NCBI GenBank assembly: GCA_964413275.1
Contig: CAYPSO010000007.1
Coordinates: 10,844-74,843, forward strand
Source: JAABRE01 sp964413275
GTDB lineage: Bacteria > Cyanobacteriota > Cyanobacteriia > Cyanobacteriales > JAABRE01
Length of the DNA: 64,000 nt
Direction: 5' to 3'
Each line of letters begins with the position of its first letter. Positions within the stretch are counted from its first letter, which is position 1. This document shows positions 8,294 through 16,899 of the stretch, in pieces. The notes under the pieces were generated by a model. It made no database searches. It had not been told where the DNA came from and worked only from the letters and a program-made list of their open reading frames with translations. Position numbers and translations under genes: made by a program.

Positions 8294-8752
8294 ATGTTAA
8301 CTACTAAAACAACTGATAACTTTGCTATTACCTTTGCGCCGTTATCTTTAGACGAAATATATAAATTAACAGACGATCCAGCTAATGGAGCTATAGTGGT
8401 AATGAGTGGTACAGTACGTCATCAAACTGAGGGTAAACCTGTCACCTATTTAGAATATCAGGCTTATGAACCTATGGCCTTAGTTGTATTTCAGCAAATA
8501 GCAACTCAAATTCGTCAACAATGGCCAGATACTAACCGTATTGTAATTCATCATCGTGTAGGAAGTTTACACATAGGAGAAATTAGCGTTTTAGTAGCAG
8601 TGGGATGTCCCCATCGGGGGGAGGCTTTTGCTGCTTGTCGTTATGCTATAGATACACTTAAACATAATGCACCCATTTGGAAAAAAGAACATTTTAGCAA
8701 TGGCTCAAGTAATTGGGTAAGTATCGGTGCTTGTGAAGAAGTTAAATGTTGA
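8294..8752 (+). CDS. moaE: molybdopterin synthase catalytic subunit MoaE
   Basis: 152 residues. MoaE transfers sulfur from MoaD thiocarboxylate onto precursor Z to form molybdopterin. Visible: the GAIVVMSGTVR strand, LEYQAYEPMA (~54-63), HHRVGSLHIGEISVLVAVGCPHRGEAF (~93-118 in pieces) and the catalytic Lys region APIWKKEHFSNGSSNWV. Nitrate reductase in cyanobacteria needs this cofactor, so it links functionally to nirA at 28.5 kb. No moaD is adjacent. Confidence 0.95.
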   Translation: MLTTKTTDNFAITFAPLSLDEIYKLTDDPANGAIVVMSGTVRHQTEGKPVTYLEYQAYEPMALVVFQQIATQIRQQWPDTNRIVIHHRVGSLHIGEISVLVAVGCPHRGEAFAACRYAIDTLKHNAPIWKKEHFSNGSSNWVSIGACEEVKC

Positions 8753-8816
8753 AAAAATCTGACGTACCCTACATTTGAATTTTTATAGTTAATTTAATTG
8801 AAAAGCACTGTAAATA

Positions 8817-9128
8817 ATGTCAGAATCCCAATTATCAAGTCAGAAAAGATGCGTTTTAGTTTGTCAAAATACTTCTTGCTTAAATAATGGCTCTAAGGAA
8901 GTTTTGGCGTTGTTTGAAAATAGTAATTTACCAGAAGATGTAACAATTGTCGCCGCCGAATGTCAAGGACAATGTAGTGTAGGGCCAACAGTAAGAATTA
9001 TTCCCGAAGAAACTTGGTATTGTCGAGTTACGGCTACAGATGTTCCTATAATTGTCAAACAAGATTTACATGGAGGAGAAAGAGTTAATCATAAATTACA
9101 TCCTCGTATTCATTTATCTTTTGGTTAA
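8817..9128 (+). CDS. thioredoxin-like [2Fe-2S] ferredoxin
   Basis: 103 residues. Four cysteines in the pattern of the thioredoxin-fold 2Fe-2S family: C-x5-C in CQNTSC context near residues 12-21 and C-x3-C in ECQGQCSVGPTV near 50-60. The GP.V.I.P...WY segment that follows is typical. It is probably a small electron carrier. It begins 64 bp after moaE on the same strand and may be co-transcribed; partner unknown. Confidence 0.8.
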   Translation: MSESQLSSQKRCVLVCQNTSCLNNGSKEVLALFENSNLPEDVTIVAAECQGQCSVGPTVRIIPEETWYCRVTATDVPIIVKQDLHGGERVNHKLHPRIHLSFG

Positions 9129-9189
9129 TTTCAGATGGGTGCAACTTTTTTTAGCTACTAGGAAATTTATTTCCTAACTAACAATTACA

Positions 9190-9284
9190 GCAGTTTTCAG
9201 GTAAATAGACTACACTACAGCCACCTAAAATTAAAGATGATGACTAGATGCAGGCAATATGCCTGCAAGTTAGCTGAAAACTAC
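9190..9284. repeat. nested inverted repeat between convergent genes
   Basis: Outer arms GCAGTTTTCAG (9190-9200) and CTGAAAACTAC (9274-9284) face each other, with an inner hairpin TGCAGGC (9249-9255) / GCCTGCA (9261-9267), loop AATAT. It separates the ferredoxin gene from the convergent ybaB gene and may serve as a bidirectional transcript end, although no U-tract is present. The right arm overlaps the ybaB stop codon. Confidence 0.5.
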
Positions 9285-9622
9285 ATACCAGGGAGACTTA
9301 AACCACTGGTAAGCTCTTCCATACGGGAGCGCATGGTTTCAGTGGATTTTGCATAGGCATCTTTCATTGCTTCTGTTACCATTGCTGATAAAGCTTCAGC
9401 ACCTTTTCCTGCTGCTTCAGAAGTAATTTGTACACCAAGAGGCTCTTGATTACCACTGAGGATAACCGTAACTAAGCCGTCTGAGCTTTTTCCTTCAATT
9501 TCCATTGTCTCCAATTCTTCTTGAAGTTTTTTCGCTCCTTCTTGAACTTGCTGGGCTTTTTGGAAAGCAGAAGCAAGCTCTTTCATTTTACCTAAACCGA
9601 GACCAAATCCTTTTCCTGTCAT
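9281..9622 (-). CDS. YbaB/EbfC nucleoid-associated protein
   Basis: 113 residues. It has a typical YbaB layout: Gly-rich start (GKGFGLGLGKMKEL), a helix QKAQQVQEGAKKLQEELE, a strand with TVILSGNQEPLGVQI, and a C-terminal helix ending MEELTSGLSLPGM. Members form dimers that bind DNA and compact the nucleoid. It follows murB by 18 bp on the same strand, an arrangement that suggests a murC-murB-ybaB transcript. Confidence 0.9.
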   Translation of the reverse strand: MTGKGFGLGLGKMKELASAFQKAQQVQEGAKKLQEELETMEIEGKSSDGLVTVILSGNQEPLGVQITSEAAGKGAEALSAMVTEAMKDAYAKSTETMRSRMEELTSGLSLPGM

Positions 9623-9640
9623 AATTATTTCTATTACTAA

Positions 9641-10600
9641 CTAAAATTCACCTAAAAGTTTAACTTCTGGTTTTAATGATACTGACCACTGATATTGTAC
9701 TTGTTCTTGTATGTGATTAATCAAGTTAAAAATGTCAGTAGCCTTAGCATTCCCACAATTGAGAATAAAATTAGCATGAAGGTGAGCAATCTGTGCGCCG
9801 CCAATTTGATAACCCTTTAAACCACTTTGTTCGATTAACCAACCAGCATATTGAGGTAAAGGATTACGAAAAACACTACCACAACTAGGTAAATGATAAG
9901 GTTGAGAATTTTTACGGCTTTGAAAATTTTGATTAGTTTGGGCTCTAACTTCTTCTCTGTTGGCACCAGGTTGTAATTGAAAAGTTGCTTCAATTACCAT
10001 GCGTCGATCGCCTTGAAGTTTAGAAGTTCGATAACTATATTCTAATTCATCCCTAGTTAAAACTTCCATCTTACCATCAGGAGAAAGTACCACTGCACTA
10101 ACTAAAATATCGCTAACTGATTGTCCATGAGCACCAGCATTCATTACTACTGCACCCCCCACTGTACCCGGAATACCCACAGCCCATTCTAAACCTCGCC
10201 AGCCTTTTTTAGCCGCTAACCAAGCCAGACGAGGGAGAGGCTCTCCTGCACCGGCTGTGATAATAGCAGTTTCTTCATCAAAAGTTTTATGACGTAAATA
10301 ACGGGTACTAATTACTAAACCCGGAATACCATGATCGCTAACCAGTAAATTTGAACCTGCGCCCAAAAGGGTTAAAGGTATATCTTGATTGACATACCAT
10401 TCAAAAGTAGCTTCAACTTCATCATTATTTTTAGGAGCTACATACCATTGAGCTTCACCACCAACTCGATAGGAAGTTAGAGTAGATAAAGAAGTTTTAG
10501 GTTGAATAATACAATCAGTACCAGATAATTGCACGGGCTTAGGAGCAGAGAAATAAGCCAGTGACTTGATTACATTATCATTCGGGGAATATATACTCAT
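9641..10600 (-). CDS. murB: UDP-N-acetylenolpyruvoylglucosamine reductase
   Basis: 319 residues, type II MurB size. It reduces UDP-GlcNAc-enolpyruvate to UDP-MurNAc using FAD and NADPH in peptidoglycan synthesis. Visible: TSYRVGGEAQWYVAP (~42-56), LLGAGSNLLVSD (~78-89), GIPGTVGGAVVMNAGAHG (~142-159), SYRTSKLQ, and SCGSVFRNP (~239-247) with the catalytic Ser, followed by AGWLIEQSGLKG. It is downstream of murC with a 152-bp spacer that holds an inverted repeat. Confidence 0.96.
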   Translation of the reverse strand: MSIYSPNDNVIKSLAYFSAPKPVQLSGTDCIIQPKTSLSTLTSYRVGGEAQWYVAPKNNDEVEATFEWYVNQDIPLTLLGAGSNLLVSDHGIPGLVISTRYLRHKTFDEETAIITAGAGEPLPRLAWLAAKKGWRGLEWAVGIPGTVGGAVVMNAGAHGQSVSDILVSAVVLSPDGKMEVLTRDELEYSYRTSKLQGDRRMVIEATFQLQPGANREEVRAQTNQNFQSRKNSQPYHLPSCGSVFRNPLPQYAGWLIEQSGLKGYQIGGAQIAHLHANFILNCGNAKATDIFNLINHIQEQVQYQWSVSLKPEVKLLGEF

Positions 10601-10697
10601 AGAAGTTACAGATTTTAATACCTACACACCACACTATTGCTTCAAAAATATCCTGATTTTCAGATTTTTTCAATCTTTATTTAAAAATTAAGGAATT

Positions 10698-10732
10698 TAG
10701 AAGTATAAAATCACCAAATTTTTATACTTCCT
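10698..10732 (-). terminator. hairpin between murC and murB
   Basis: TAGAAGTATAAAA (10698-10710) pairs with TTTTATACTTCCTA (to ~10732) with one mismatch, loop ~9 nt. It sits 20 bp past the murC stop on the minus strand and is flanked by A/T runs. It could be a weak or partial terminator that tunes murB relative to murC. Confidence 0.45.
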
Positions 10733-10752
10733 AGAACCTATAAATTTTAAAT

Positions 10753-12126
10753 TTAAGCAGAAATTGCTTTTAGTACATCAGTTATAATTTGGTTTAAATT
10801 ACCAGCACCCAAAAACAAGGTTAAATCCCCTGTTTTTAAAATAGTTGGTAAGAAATTAAGAACATCTGCCAAAGAAGGTTGATAAAATATCTGAGGGTGA
10901 TGCTTTCTGATAGCTTGAGCTAAGTCTTCTCCTGTAATGTTAGTTAAATTTTTTTCTCCAGCACTGTAAATATCTGTAATTATTACTACATCAGCATCAG
11001 TGAAACATTCCGAAAATTCTGCTAAAAATTTTTCTGTACGACTATAACGATGGGGTTGAAAAATTGCTATCACCCTTTTATTTTCATCACTTCCTACCCT
11101 CAGACGAGCAGAAGCTAAGGTAGCAATAATTTCACTGGGATGGTGGGCATAATCATCAATTAAAGTAATTCCCTGAGCTTGACCTTTTTGCTCAAAACGT
11201 CGTTTAGCACCTTGAAAGGTAATCATAGCTTTAGCGATTACAGGCCATTCTAAACCTAGCTTTCTTGCGGTGGCTACTACAGCTAAAGCATTACTCAAAT
11301 TGTGTTCTCCGAGTAATCCTAATTCTAATTTTCCTAATAATTCTCCCCTTTCCCAAACATCGGCAAGACAACCTTCGCTAAGATAGCTAACATTTTTAAC
11401 CGTATAATCAGCATTTTTATGAGAATCTAAACTATAACTAATATCAGGCTGTAATTCTTTAGCTACTAAATCACAGTCAATACATCCTATTATTGTCTGA
11501 CATTGTTGAGCAAAAGTTTTAAAAATATTAATAACTGCATTCAAACTTTGATAATGATCTGGATGATCTAACTCAATATTAGTAACAATACCAATTTTCG
11601 GATAATGCTTTATTAAAGAACCATCAGACTCATCTGCTTCTGCCACCAAATAGGGACTTTTTCCTAATCTAGCATTACCTGACCAAGCATCTACTTCACC
11701 TCCTACTACGATAGTTGGATCTAAACCAGCTTGCAAAAGTACATAAGCCAATAAGCTACTCGTTGTAGTTTTTCCATGAGTACCAGCAACGGCAATACTG
11801 TGATAATCCTCAATTAAAGCTGCCAATAAATCCGAACGATGGAAAATTGGGCATCCTAGTTGAGTGGCTGCTAAATATTCCTGATTATCTTTTTTTATGG
11901 CAGTAGAACAGACTACTTGGGGGCAATCATTACCAATATTACTTCCTTCTTGGTTTGTAAAAATTTTTGCTCCCACTGATGCTAGTCTTTCTGTAATATT
12001 GCTAGAGCGAATATCAGAGCCAGAAATCGATAATCCTCGTTTGGCTAAAATATAGGCCAAAGCAGACATGCCAATGCCCCCAATACCAATAAAATGAAAT
12101 GGTCTGCCACTTAAATCAACCCGCAT
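10753..12126 (-). CDS. murC: UDP-N-acetylmuramate-L-alanine ligase
   Basis: 457 residues. It adds L-Ala to UDP-MurNAc with ATP. Visible: HFIGIGGIGMSALAYILAKRG (~11-31, dinucleotide-like fold), AVAGTHGKTTTSSLLAY (~112-128, P-loop), EADESDGSL (~163-171), NIELDHPDHY (~182-191), GEHNLSNALAV (~274-284), and DDYAHHPSEI (~324-333) with IAIFQPHRYSRT. Full length. The gene is divergent from gap2 with a 175-bp shared upstream region. Confidence 0.97.
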   Translation of the reverse strand: MRVDLSGRPFHFIGIGGIGMSALAYILAKRGLSISGSDIRSSNITERLASVGAKIFTNQEGSNIGNDCPQVVCSTAIKKDNQEYLAATQLGCPIFHRSDLLAALIEDYHSIAVAGTHGKTTTSSLLAYVLLQAGLDPTIVVGGEVDAWSGNARLGKSPYLVAEADESDGSLIKHYPKIGIVTNIELDHPDHYQSLNAVINIFKTFAQQCQTIIGCIDCDLVAKELQPDISYSLDSHKNADYTVKNVSYLSEGCLADVWERGELLGKLELGLLGEHNLSNALAVVATARKLGLEWPVIAKAMITFQGAKRRFEQKGQAQGITLIDDYAHHPSEIIATLASARLRVGSDENKRVIAIFQPHRYSRTEKFLAEFSECFTDADVVIITDIYSAGEKNLTNITGEDLAQAIRKHHPQIFYQPSLADVLNFLPTILKTGDLTLFLGAGNLNQIITDVLKAISA

Positions 12127-12301
12127 TAACTTACATCTCCTTACCTTTTCAGCAGGGAATTTTCCCTCTTATCATAAAGGTTGGAGGGACAATTCTTGTA
12201 ATTTCTCTAATTTGAAGATCGAATTGTACTGTCTTTACGATATTATTGGGGTCATTAAGAATCTTTTAATTTATTTAGTTAGTTAAAGAGGGCAAGAAAC
12301 T

Positions 12302-13324
12302 GTGACTATAAGAGTAGCGATCAACGGATTTGGACGTATTGGACGTAATTTTCTACGTTGTTTAGTAGGAAGGGAAAATAGCGGATTAGAACTTGTCGGT
12401 ATTAACGATACTTCTGATCCTAGAACTAATGCCCATCTTCTTAGATACGATTCCATGTTGGGTATTTTAAAAGATGCACAAATTGAAGCTGATGATAATT
12501 CTCTCACTGTTAATGGTAAAACCATTAAGTGCGTATCCGATCGCAACCCCTTAAACTTGCCCTGGAAAGAATGGGAAGTTGATTTGATTATTGAAGCTAC
12601 TGGTGTTTTTGTTGATGAAGCCGGTGCTTCTAAACACATTCAAGCTGGTGCAAAAAAAGTTCTAATTACTGCCCCCGGTAAAGGTGCAGGTGTTGGGACT
12701 TATGTTGTTGGCGTTAATGCCGATCAATACGAACACGATAAATTTAATGTTATCAGTAACGCTAGTTGTACTACTAACTGTCTTGCTCCTGTGGTCAAAG
12801 TTCTCCATGAAAACTTTGGCATTATTAAAGGTACAATGACGACCACCCACAGTTACACTGGCGATCAACGTCTTTTAGATGCTAGTCATCGCGATTTACG
12901 TCGTGCCAGAGCAGCAGCTATTAACATTGTACCTACTTCCACTGGTGCTGCTGCTGCTGTAGCTTTAGTCATTCCTGAGATGAAGGGTAAACTTAATGGT
13001 ATCGCTTTGCGAGTTCCTACCCCTAATGTTTCTGTCGTTGACCTAGTAATTCAGACTGAGAAAAAGACTATTACTGAAGAAGTTAATAATGTACTTAAAG
13101 CGGCTACTACTGGTGCGATGAAGGGTATCCTTGAATATAACGATTTACCCCTTGTTTCCAGTGATTTTCGTGGTACTGATTGTTCTTCTACTGTTGATGC
13201 CAGCTTAACTATGGTTATGGATGGCGACATGGTTAAAGTTGTTGCTTGGTATGACAATGAATGGGGTTATTCTCAGCGTGTTGTTGACTTGGCTGAAATC
13301 GTTGCTAGCAAGTGGAAAGCTTAA
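12302..13324 (+). CDS. gap2: glyceraldehyde-3-phosphate dehydrogenase, Calvin-cycle type
   Basis: 340 residues starting at GTG 12302, giving MTIRVAINGFGRIGRNF. The catalytic site SNASCTTNC places the nucleophile at Cys156. The INDTSD stretch at the cofactor-binding strand end, in place of a strictly NAD-selective Gap1 pattern, and RRARAAAINIVPTSTGAAAA fit the plastid-type, NADP-accepting Gap2. The enzyme reduces 1,3-bisphosphoglycerate in carbon fixation and also works in glycolysis. A palindromic repeat lies 12 bp after the stop. Confidence 0.95.
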   Translation: MTIRVAINGFGRIGRNFLRCLVGRENSGLELVGINDTSDPRTNAHLLRYDSMLGILKDAQIEADDNSLTVNGKTIKCVSDRNPLNLPWKEWEVDLIIEATGVFVDEAGASKHIQAGAKKVLITAPGKGAGVGTYVVGVNADQYEHDKFNVISNASCTTNCLAPVVKVLHENFGIIKGTMTTTHSYTGDQRLLDASHRDLRRARAAAINIVPTSTGAAAAVALVIPEMKGKLNGIALRVPTPNVSVVDLVIQTEKKTITEEVNNVLKAATTGAMKGILEYNDLPLVSSDFRGTDCSSTVDASLTMVMDGDMVKVVAWYDNEWGYSQRVVDLAEIVASKWKA

Positions 13325-13336
13325 TCTAATTTCTGT

Positions 13337-13357
13337 AGGGTGGGCAATGCTCACCCT
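13337..13357. repeat. GGGTGGGCA palindromic intergenic repeat
   Basis: AGGGTGGGCAATGCTCACCCT forms a hairpin (AGGGTG/CACCCT) directly after gap2. It is one member of a family dispersed in this window (18243-18259, 57009-57025 and looser copies), and may also act as the gap2 transcript end. Confidence 0.6.
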
Positions 13358-13365
13358 GAGCCAAG

Positions 13366-13852
13366 TCAAAGGATAAACCTTACCAAATTATCTTGACACC
13401 ATTGTAAAGCTACTTCCACTAAAATATCGTCTTTTTTTTCTTTAAAATAAATAATTTCATCATGAATAATTGCACGATTATTATTTATTTCAGATAAATA
13501 ATCTCCCATTCCTTGAGGATAATGATAATGAGTAATTTTTTCTTCATTAGAAGTGCGATCGCACAAAATAAGCTGAAGATTGGGATTAAGATATGCTAAT
13601 TCTTGTAATCTCATTTTAAGAATTGTTATTAATTTTTTCTTTTAATTCAGTGACGGGAATACCTTTTTTGTAAGTTTGAAAATAGGTTTTGTGATGATGC
13701 CATACTGTTAGTTCTAAAAATTCTGATAAGAAATTAATTGGAGTAATACCAAAACCATATAAGCTACCATATATTTTATATTTTTTATTACTTTCATACT
13801 TATTTTCATCACAAATAACGGTTAATATTATTTCTAATGCAGATTTACCAGT
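13366..13852 (-). pseudogene. decayed DNA gyrase subunit B (gyrB-like) fragment
   Basis: Two minus-strand pieces match the ATPase domain of GyrB. Piece one (13616-13852) opens TGKSALEIILTV and continues with YGSLYGFGITPINFLSE and LELTVW...GIPVTELK, ending at a TAA. Piece two (13366-13614) has RLQELAYLNPNLQL, MGDYLSEINNN and DILVEVALQW, then stops. In intact GyrB about 35-40 residues lie between these pieces; here they are missing and the frame is broken. The usual GGLHGVG glycine loop is altered to GSLYGFG. The N-terminal ATP-site part and everything after VALQW are absent. This is a relic, not a working gyrase. Confidence 0.8.
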
Positions 13853-13906
13853 TTGAAGAAGAAAAATATGAAGAATCCCTAGAAGTTTTGCAAGAAGCTT
13901 ATAAAC
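13837..13906 (+). CDS. left fragment of the TPR protein, ends at assembly gap
   Basis: ATG 13837 opens a frame reading MQIYQFEEEKYEESLEVLQE and runs into the N block. Its last 55 bases are identical to the first 55 bases after the gap and are in the same frame there. If the two contigs are joined at that overlap, this is the true N-terminus of the TPR protein. No good ribosome site precedes it and it starts inside the gyrB relic, so the start remains uncertain. Confidence 0.45.
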
Positions 13907-14061
13907 NNNNNNNNNNNNNNNNNNNNNNNNNNNNNNNNNNNNNNNNNNNNNNNNNNNNNNNNNNNNNNNNNNNNNNNNNNNNNNNNNNNNNNNNNNNNNN
14001 NNNNNNTTTGAAGAAGAAAAATATGAAGAATCCCTAGAAGTTTTGCAAGAAGCTTATAAAC
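13852..14061. repeat. 55-bp identical contig ends flanking the gap
   Basis: Bases 13852-13906 and 14007-14061 are the same 55-bp sequence, one copy on each side of the 100-N run. This is either a real TPR-coding repeat or a shared assembly overlap counted twice. Confidence 0.9.
13907..14006. other. assembly gap (100 N)
   Basis: Exactly 100 unknown bases, the conventional placeholder for a scaffold gap of unknown length. It interrupts the 5' end of the TPR gene. Confidence 0.98.
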
Positions 14062-16649
14062 TTCAACTGACATTAAATCAATATCAATACGAGTATTCAT
14101 TATCGGGAAATAAGGTTAATCAGTTTATTTATGCTCACCGAGAGCGAGTTATTAAAGCATTTATTCCTTTATTAGAGAAAAATGTAGAAACAAATCCAAG
14201 TGATTATGAAGCATGGAATCGCTTAGGTAAATATATTCAAGAATTGAATCGTATATTTGAAGGAGATTTTGAAACAATAAAAAAAAGATCGGTGATAGCT
14301 TTGGAAAAAGCGATCGCACTTAAACCGGATTATTATGAAGCTTGGCTCAATAAAGCTAGAGCTTTTCGTTATTCTGAAGAAAGGGAGGCTTTAATAGCCT
14401 ACGATCACGCTGTTGAAATTAATTCCAATGGTTATGAAGCATGGAGCGAACGAGGTAATATTCTTTACTATTTAGCTAGAAAAGAACAAGCTTTAGAGTC
14501 TTATGAAAAAGCGATCGCCATTAATCCTTTTTTAAAAGATGCTTGGTTTGGTAAAGCTTCAATTTTATGGGAGCAAAATAAACAAGAAGGAGCAATTGAA
14601 TGTTGCGATAATGGCTTACAAATTTCTTTAGACGATCCTCAATTGTGGAGAAAACGGGGATATGGTTTTTTTCAAACTAATGTCAGAAATGAGGCAGCAT
14701 TTTTTTGTTGGGAAAAATACCTTGAAAAGCATCCAGATGATTGGCACATTTGGAACGCTTTTGCTTATTGTATGATGAATTGCGATCGAGATGATAAAGC
14801 TGTTAATTATTACGATAAGGCAATTTCTTACGCACCTAATGAATTTGGAATCTGGTTTAGTCGCAGTATTGCTTTAAGTAATTCTGGAAGATATGCAGAA
14901 GCACTTGAATCAATTAATCATGCTTTAGAAATTAATCCTCAAGATTCCTATAGTTGGATTTTTCGAGGTCAAAAACTAATTCAACTCCAACGTTATGAGG
15001 AAGCATTAATTTCATTAGAAAAAGCCTTAGAAATAAAGCCAAATTCATCTCAAGCTAAATCTGAATATGAAAAGATACTTTTACTTCTAGAAAAAACTGA
15101 TTCTTTAAAATTAGAAAAATATGAAGCTTTAACAAAAAAAGGGGATATATTGAGCAAAGATTTTTGTAATAATGAGAAAAATGAGCGAGCAATTCTTGTT
15201 TATAATCAAGCAATCGAGATTAACCCTGAATTTGCTGATGCTTGGCATGGTAAAGCCAAATCTTTGATGATATTAAAAAGAAATGAAGAAGCACTTTTTT
15301 GTATTCAAAAGACAATTAAATTAAATCTTAATAATAGTTCAATATGGCGCACTTATGCTGACATATTAGGAAAACTAGAACAAAAAGAAGAAATGATTGA
15401 ATGTTTGGCTAAAGCTTTCGATCTCAATCCTCAAATCAATTATCTTCATGATATTTGGAGAGATTATCTTAGAGTATTAATGAACGATAAACGATATGAA
15501 GAAATTTTAACATTTTGCGACCGTATTATTAATATGGATAATTCCAATTGCCATCGCTATTTACTCGAAACTATTTGGAATTATAAAAGTGATGCCTTTC
15601 AAGGTTTAAAACTTTATCAAGAAGCCTTATTTTGTCTAGATAAAATGATGGAGTTTAGTCCATATTCTCGCGAAACATGGCACGATCGCGGTTGTTGCTT
15701 CTGGAAGTTAGGACAAAAAGAACAAGCTCGTCTTGTCTTCTCAAAAGCTCTAGAATTTAGTATTGACTCCCACTCAGAAGATAGTGAGATATTAAAGCAA
15801 GCCCAATTTTTTAAAGATGAGAAAGAATTAGAAGAAGCTCTTAGTATCTATGAAAAAATCTTCTCTGCTAATCCTCAAGAATTATCAGCATTTTATGGTT
15901 GTGCCGAAATTTACTTAGATTTAAACAGATTTGAAGATACTTTAAAACTATTCCCAGAAATACTCAAAATTTTCCCAGAAATTCCCTACATTTGGCTCTT
16001 ACAAGGACAAGCTTTTAATGGTTTAAAACGTTACCAAGATGCTTTAGTTTCTTTTGATAAAGCAATTGAATTATCGCCTGAATATGAGTGTGCTTATGGA
16101 TATAAAGCTACTATTCTTTTTGCTTTAGAGCGTTATGAAGAGACATTAACCGCACTAGAGAAAGCGATTGATAGAGATCCAGAATATACTTGGGCATGGT
16201 ATTTTAAAGGTTTAACTCTTAATAAATTAAATTTATTTGAAGATGCGATCGCTGCTTGCGATAAATGCTTAGAAATTAATCCTGAATATTATTGGACATG
16301 GGCAAATAAAGCCTTTAGTCTAAATAAATTGCATCGATTTGAAGAATCAGTTAATAGTTTTTATAAATCCCTAAACACAAATACCGAAAATATAGAAATA
16401 TGGTACGAACTTGGTAATGCACTTTATAATTTAGGGAATTATTCTGATGCGGCAAGGGCTTATTTTCAAGTTTTTTTCTTAGATTCAAATAACAAATTGG
16501 CTTTATTAGGACAAGCACGCTGTTATATTCAACAAGATAATGAAGATGGTGTTATCGACTGTTTGCAAAAAATTACTGCGATTGATGCCAATTATTTAGA
16601 ACAAATTAACGATCCAATTCTAAAAAAGTATTTAAAGTTAGCTGAATAA
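14007..16649 (+). CDS. tetratricopeptide-repeat protein, 5' end interrupted by gap
   Basis: About 880 residues are visible downstream of the gap. The protein is almost wholly TPR repeats of ~34 residues; clear units include EALESYEKAIAINPFLKDAW, EALISLEKALEIKPNSSQAK and DAIAACDKCLEINPEYYWTW. There is no signal peptide or catalytic domain in the visible part. Such solenoids are protein-protein scaffolds. The repeated YEE.L.ALEKAI.. codons may have caused the assembly break, so the real protein could hold more repeats. Several HIP1-like GCGATCGC sites lie within the repeats. Confidence 0.85.
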   Translation, partial: FEEEKYEESLEVLQEAYKLQLTLNQYQYEYSLSGNKVNQFIYAHRERVIKAFIPLLEKNVETNPSDYEAWNRLGKYIQELNRIFEGDFETIKKRSVIALEKAIALKPDYYEAWLNKARAFRYSEEREALIAYDHAVEINSNGYEAWSERGNILYYLARKEQALESYEKAIAINPFLKDAWFGKASILWEQNKQEGAIECCDNGLQISLDDPQLWRKRGYGFFQTNVRNEAAFFCWEKYLEKHPDDWHIWNAFAYCMMNCDRDDKAVNYYDKAISYAPNEFGIWFSRSIALSNSGRYAEALESINHALEINPQDSYSWIFRGQKLIQLQRYEEALISLEKALEIKPNSSQAKSEYEKILLLLEKTDSLKLEKYEALTKKGDILSKDFCNNEKNERAILVYNQAIEINPEFADAWHGKAKSLMILKRNEEALFCIQKTIKLNLNNSSIWRTYADILGKLEQKEEMIECLAKAFDLNPQINYLHDIWRDYLRVLMNDKRYEEILTFCDRIINMDNSNCHRYLLETIWNYKSDAFQGLKLYQEALFCLDKMMEFSPYSRETWHDRGCCFWKLGQKEQARLVFSKALEFSIDSHSEDSEILKQAQFFKDEKELEEALSIYEKIFSANPQELSAFYGCAEIYLDLNRFEDTLKLFPEILKIFPEIPYIWLLQGQAFNGLKRYQDALVSFDKAIELSPEYECAYGYKATILFALERYEETLTALEKAIDRDPEYTWAWYFKGLTLNKLNLFEDAIAACDKCLEINPEYYWTWANKAFSLNKLHRFEESVNSFYKSLNTNTENIEIWYELGNALYNLGNYSDAARAYFQVFFLDSNNKLALLGQARCYIQQDNEDGVIDCLQKITAIDANYLEQINDPILKKYLKLAE

Positions 16650-16740
16650 GTTTTTGTAGGATGGACAAGTCTAAGGATAATATGAGAATAGATAGAATAA
16701 GTGTAATTAAGGAATTGCTCACCATTACCTTAATAAAAAA

Positions 16741-16885
16741 ACTTTTATTAATAGAAATTTTAATGTTTAATGTTCAATGTTCAATGTTTATAGGTTGCAA
16801 CTCTAGCAAGTTCTTGAAACTTATCTAGTTCTGTAATTCCTATGAATAGTCCTTTACTTCGTTCCATTAATAGCGATTTTTAATT
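16741..16885. repeat. heptamer-type repeats and short ORF remnant
   Basis: Bases ~16759-16789 are built of TTCAATG/TTTAATG heptamers. Next to them, on the minus strand, an ATG near 16868 opens a 23-codon frame (MERSKGLFIGITELDKFQEL...) ending within the repeats. GLFIGITELD faintly resembles the start of PfkB-type kinases, but it is too short to call a gene. Confidence 0.35.
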
Positions 16886-16899
16886 CTCTTAAGCTAAGA

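Noticed and set aside
12226..12238. GTA...TAC pair upstream of gap2 resembling an NtcA box
   Set aside because: The spacer is 7 nt, not 8, and no -10 element follows at the proper distance.
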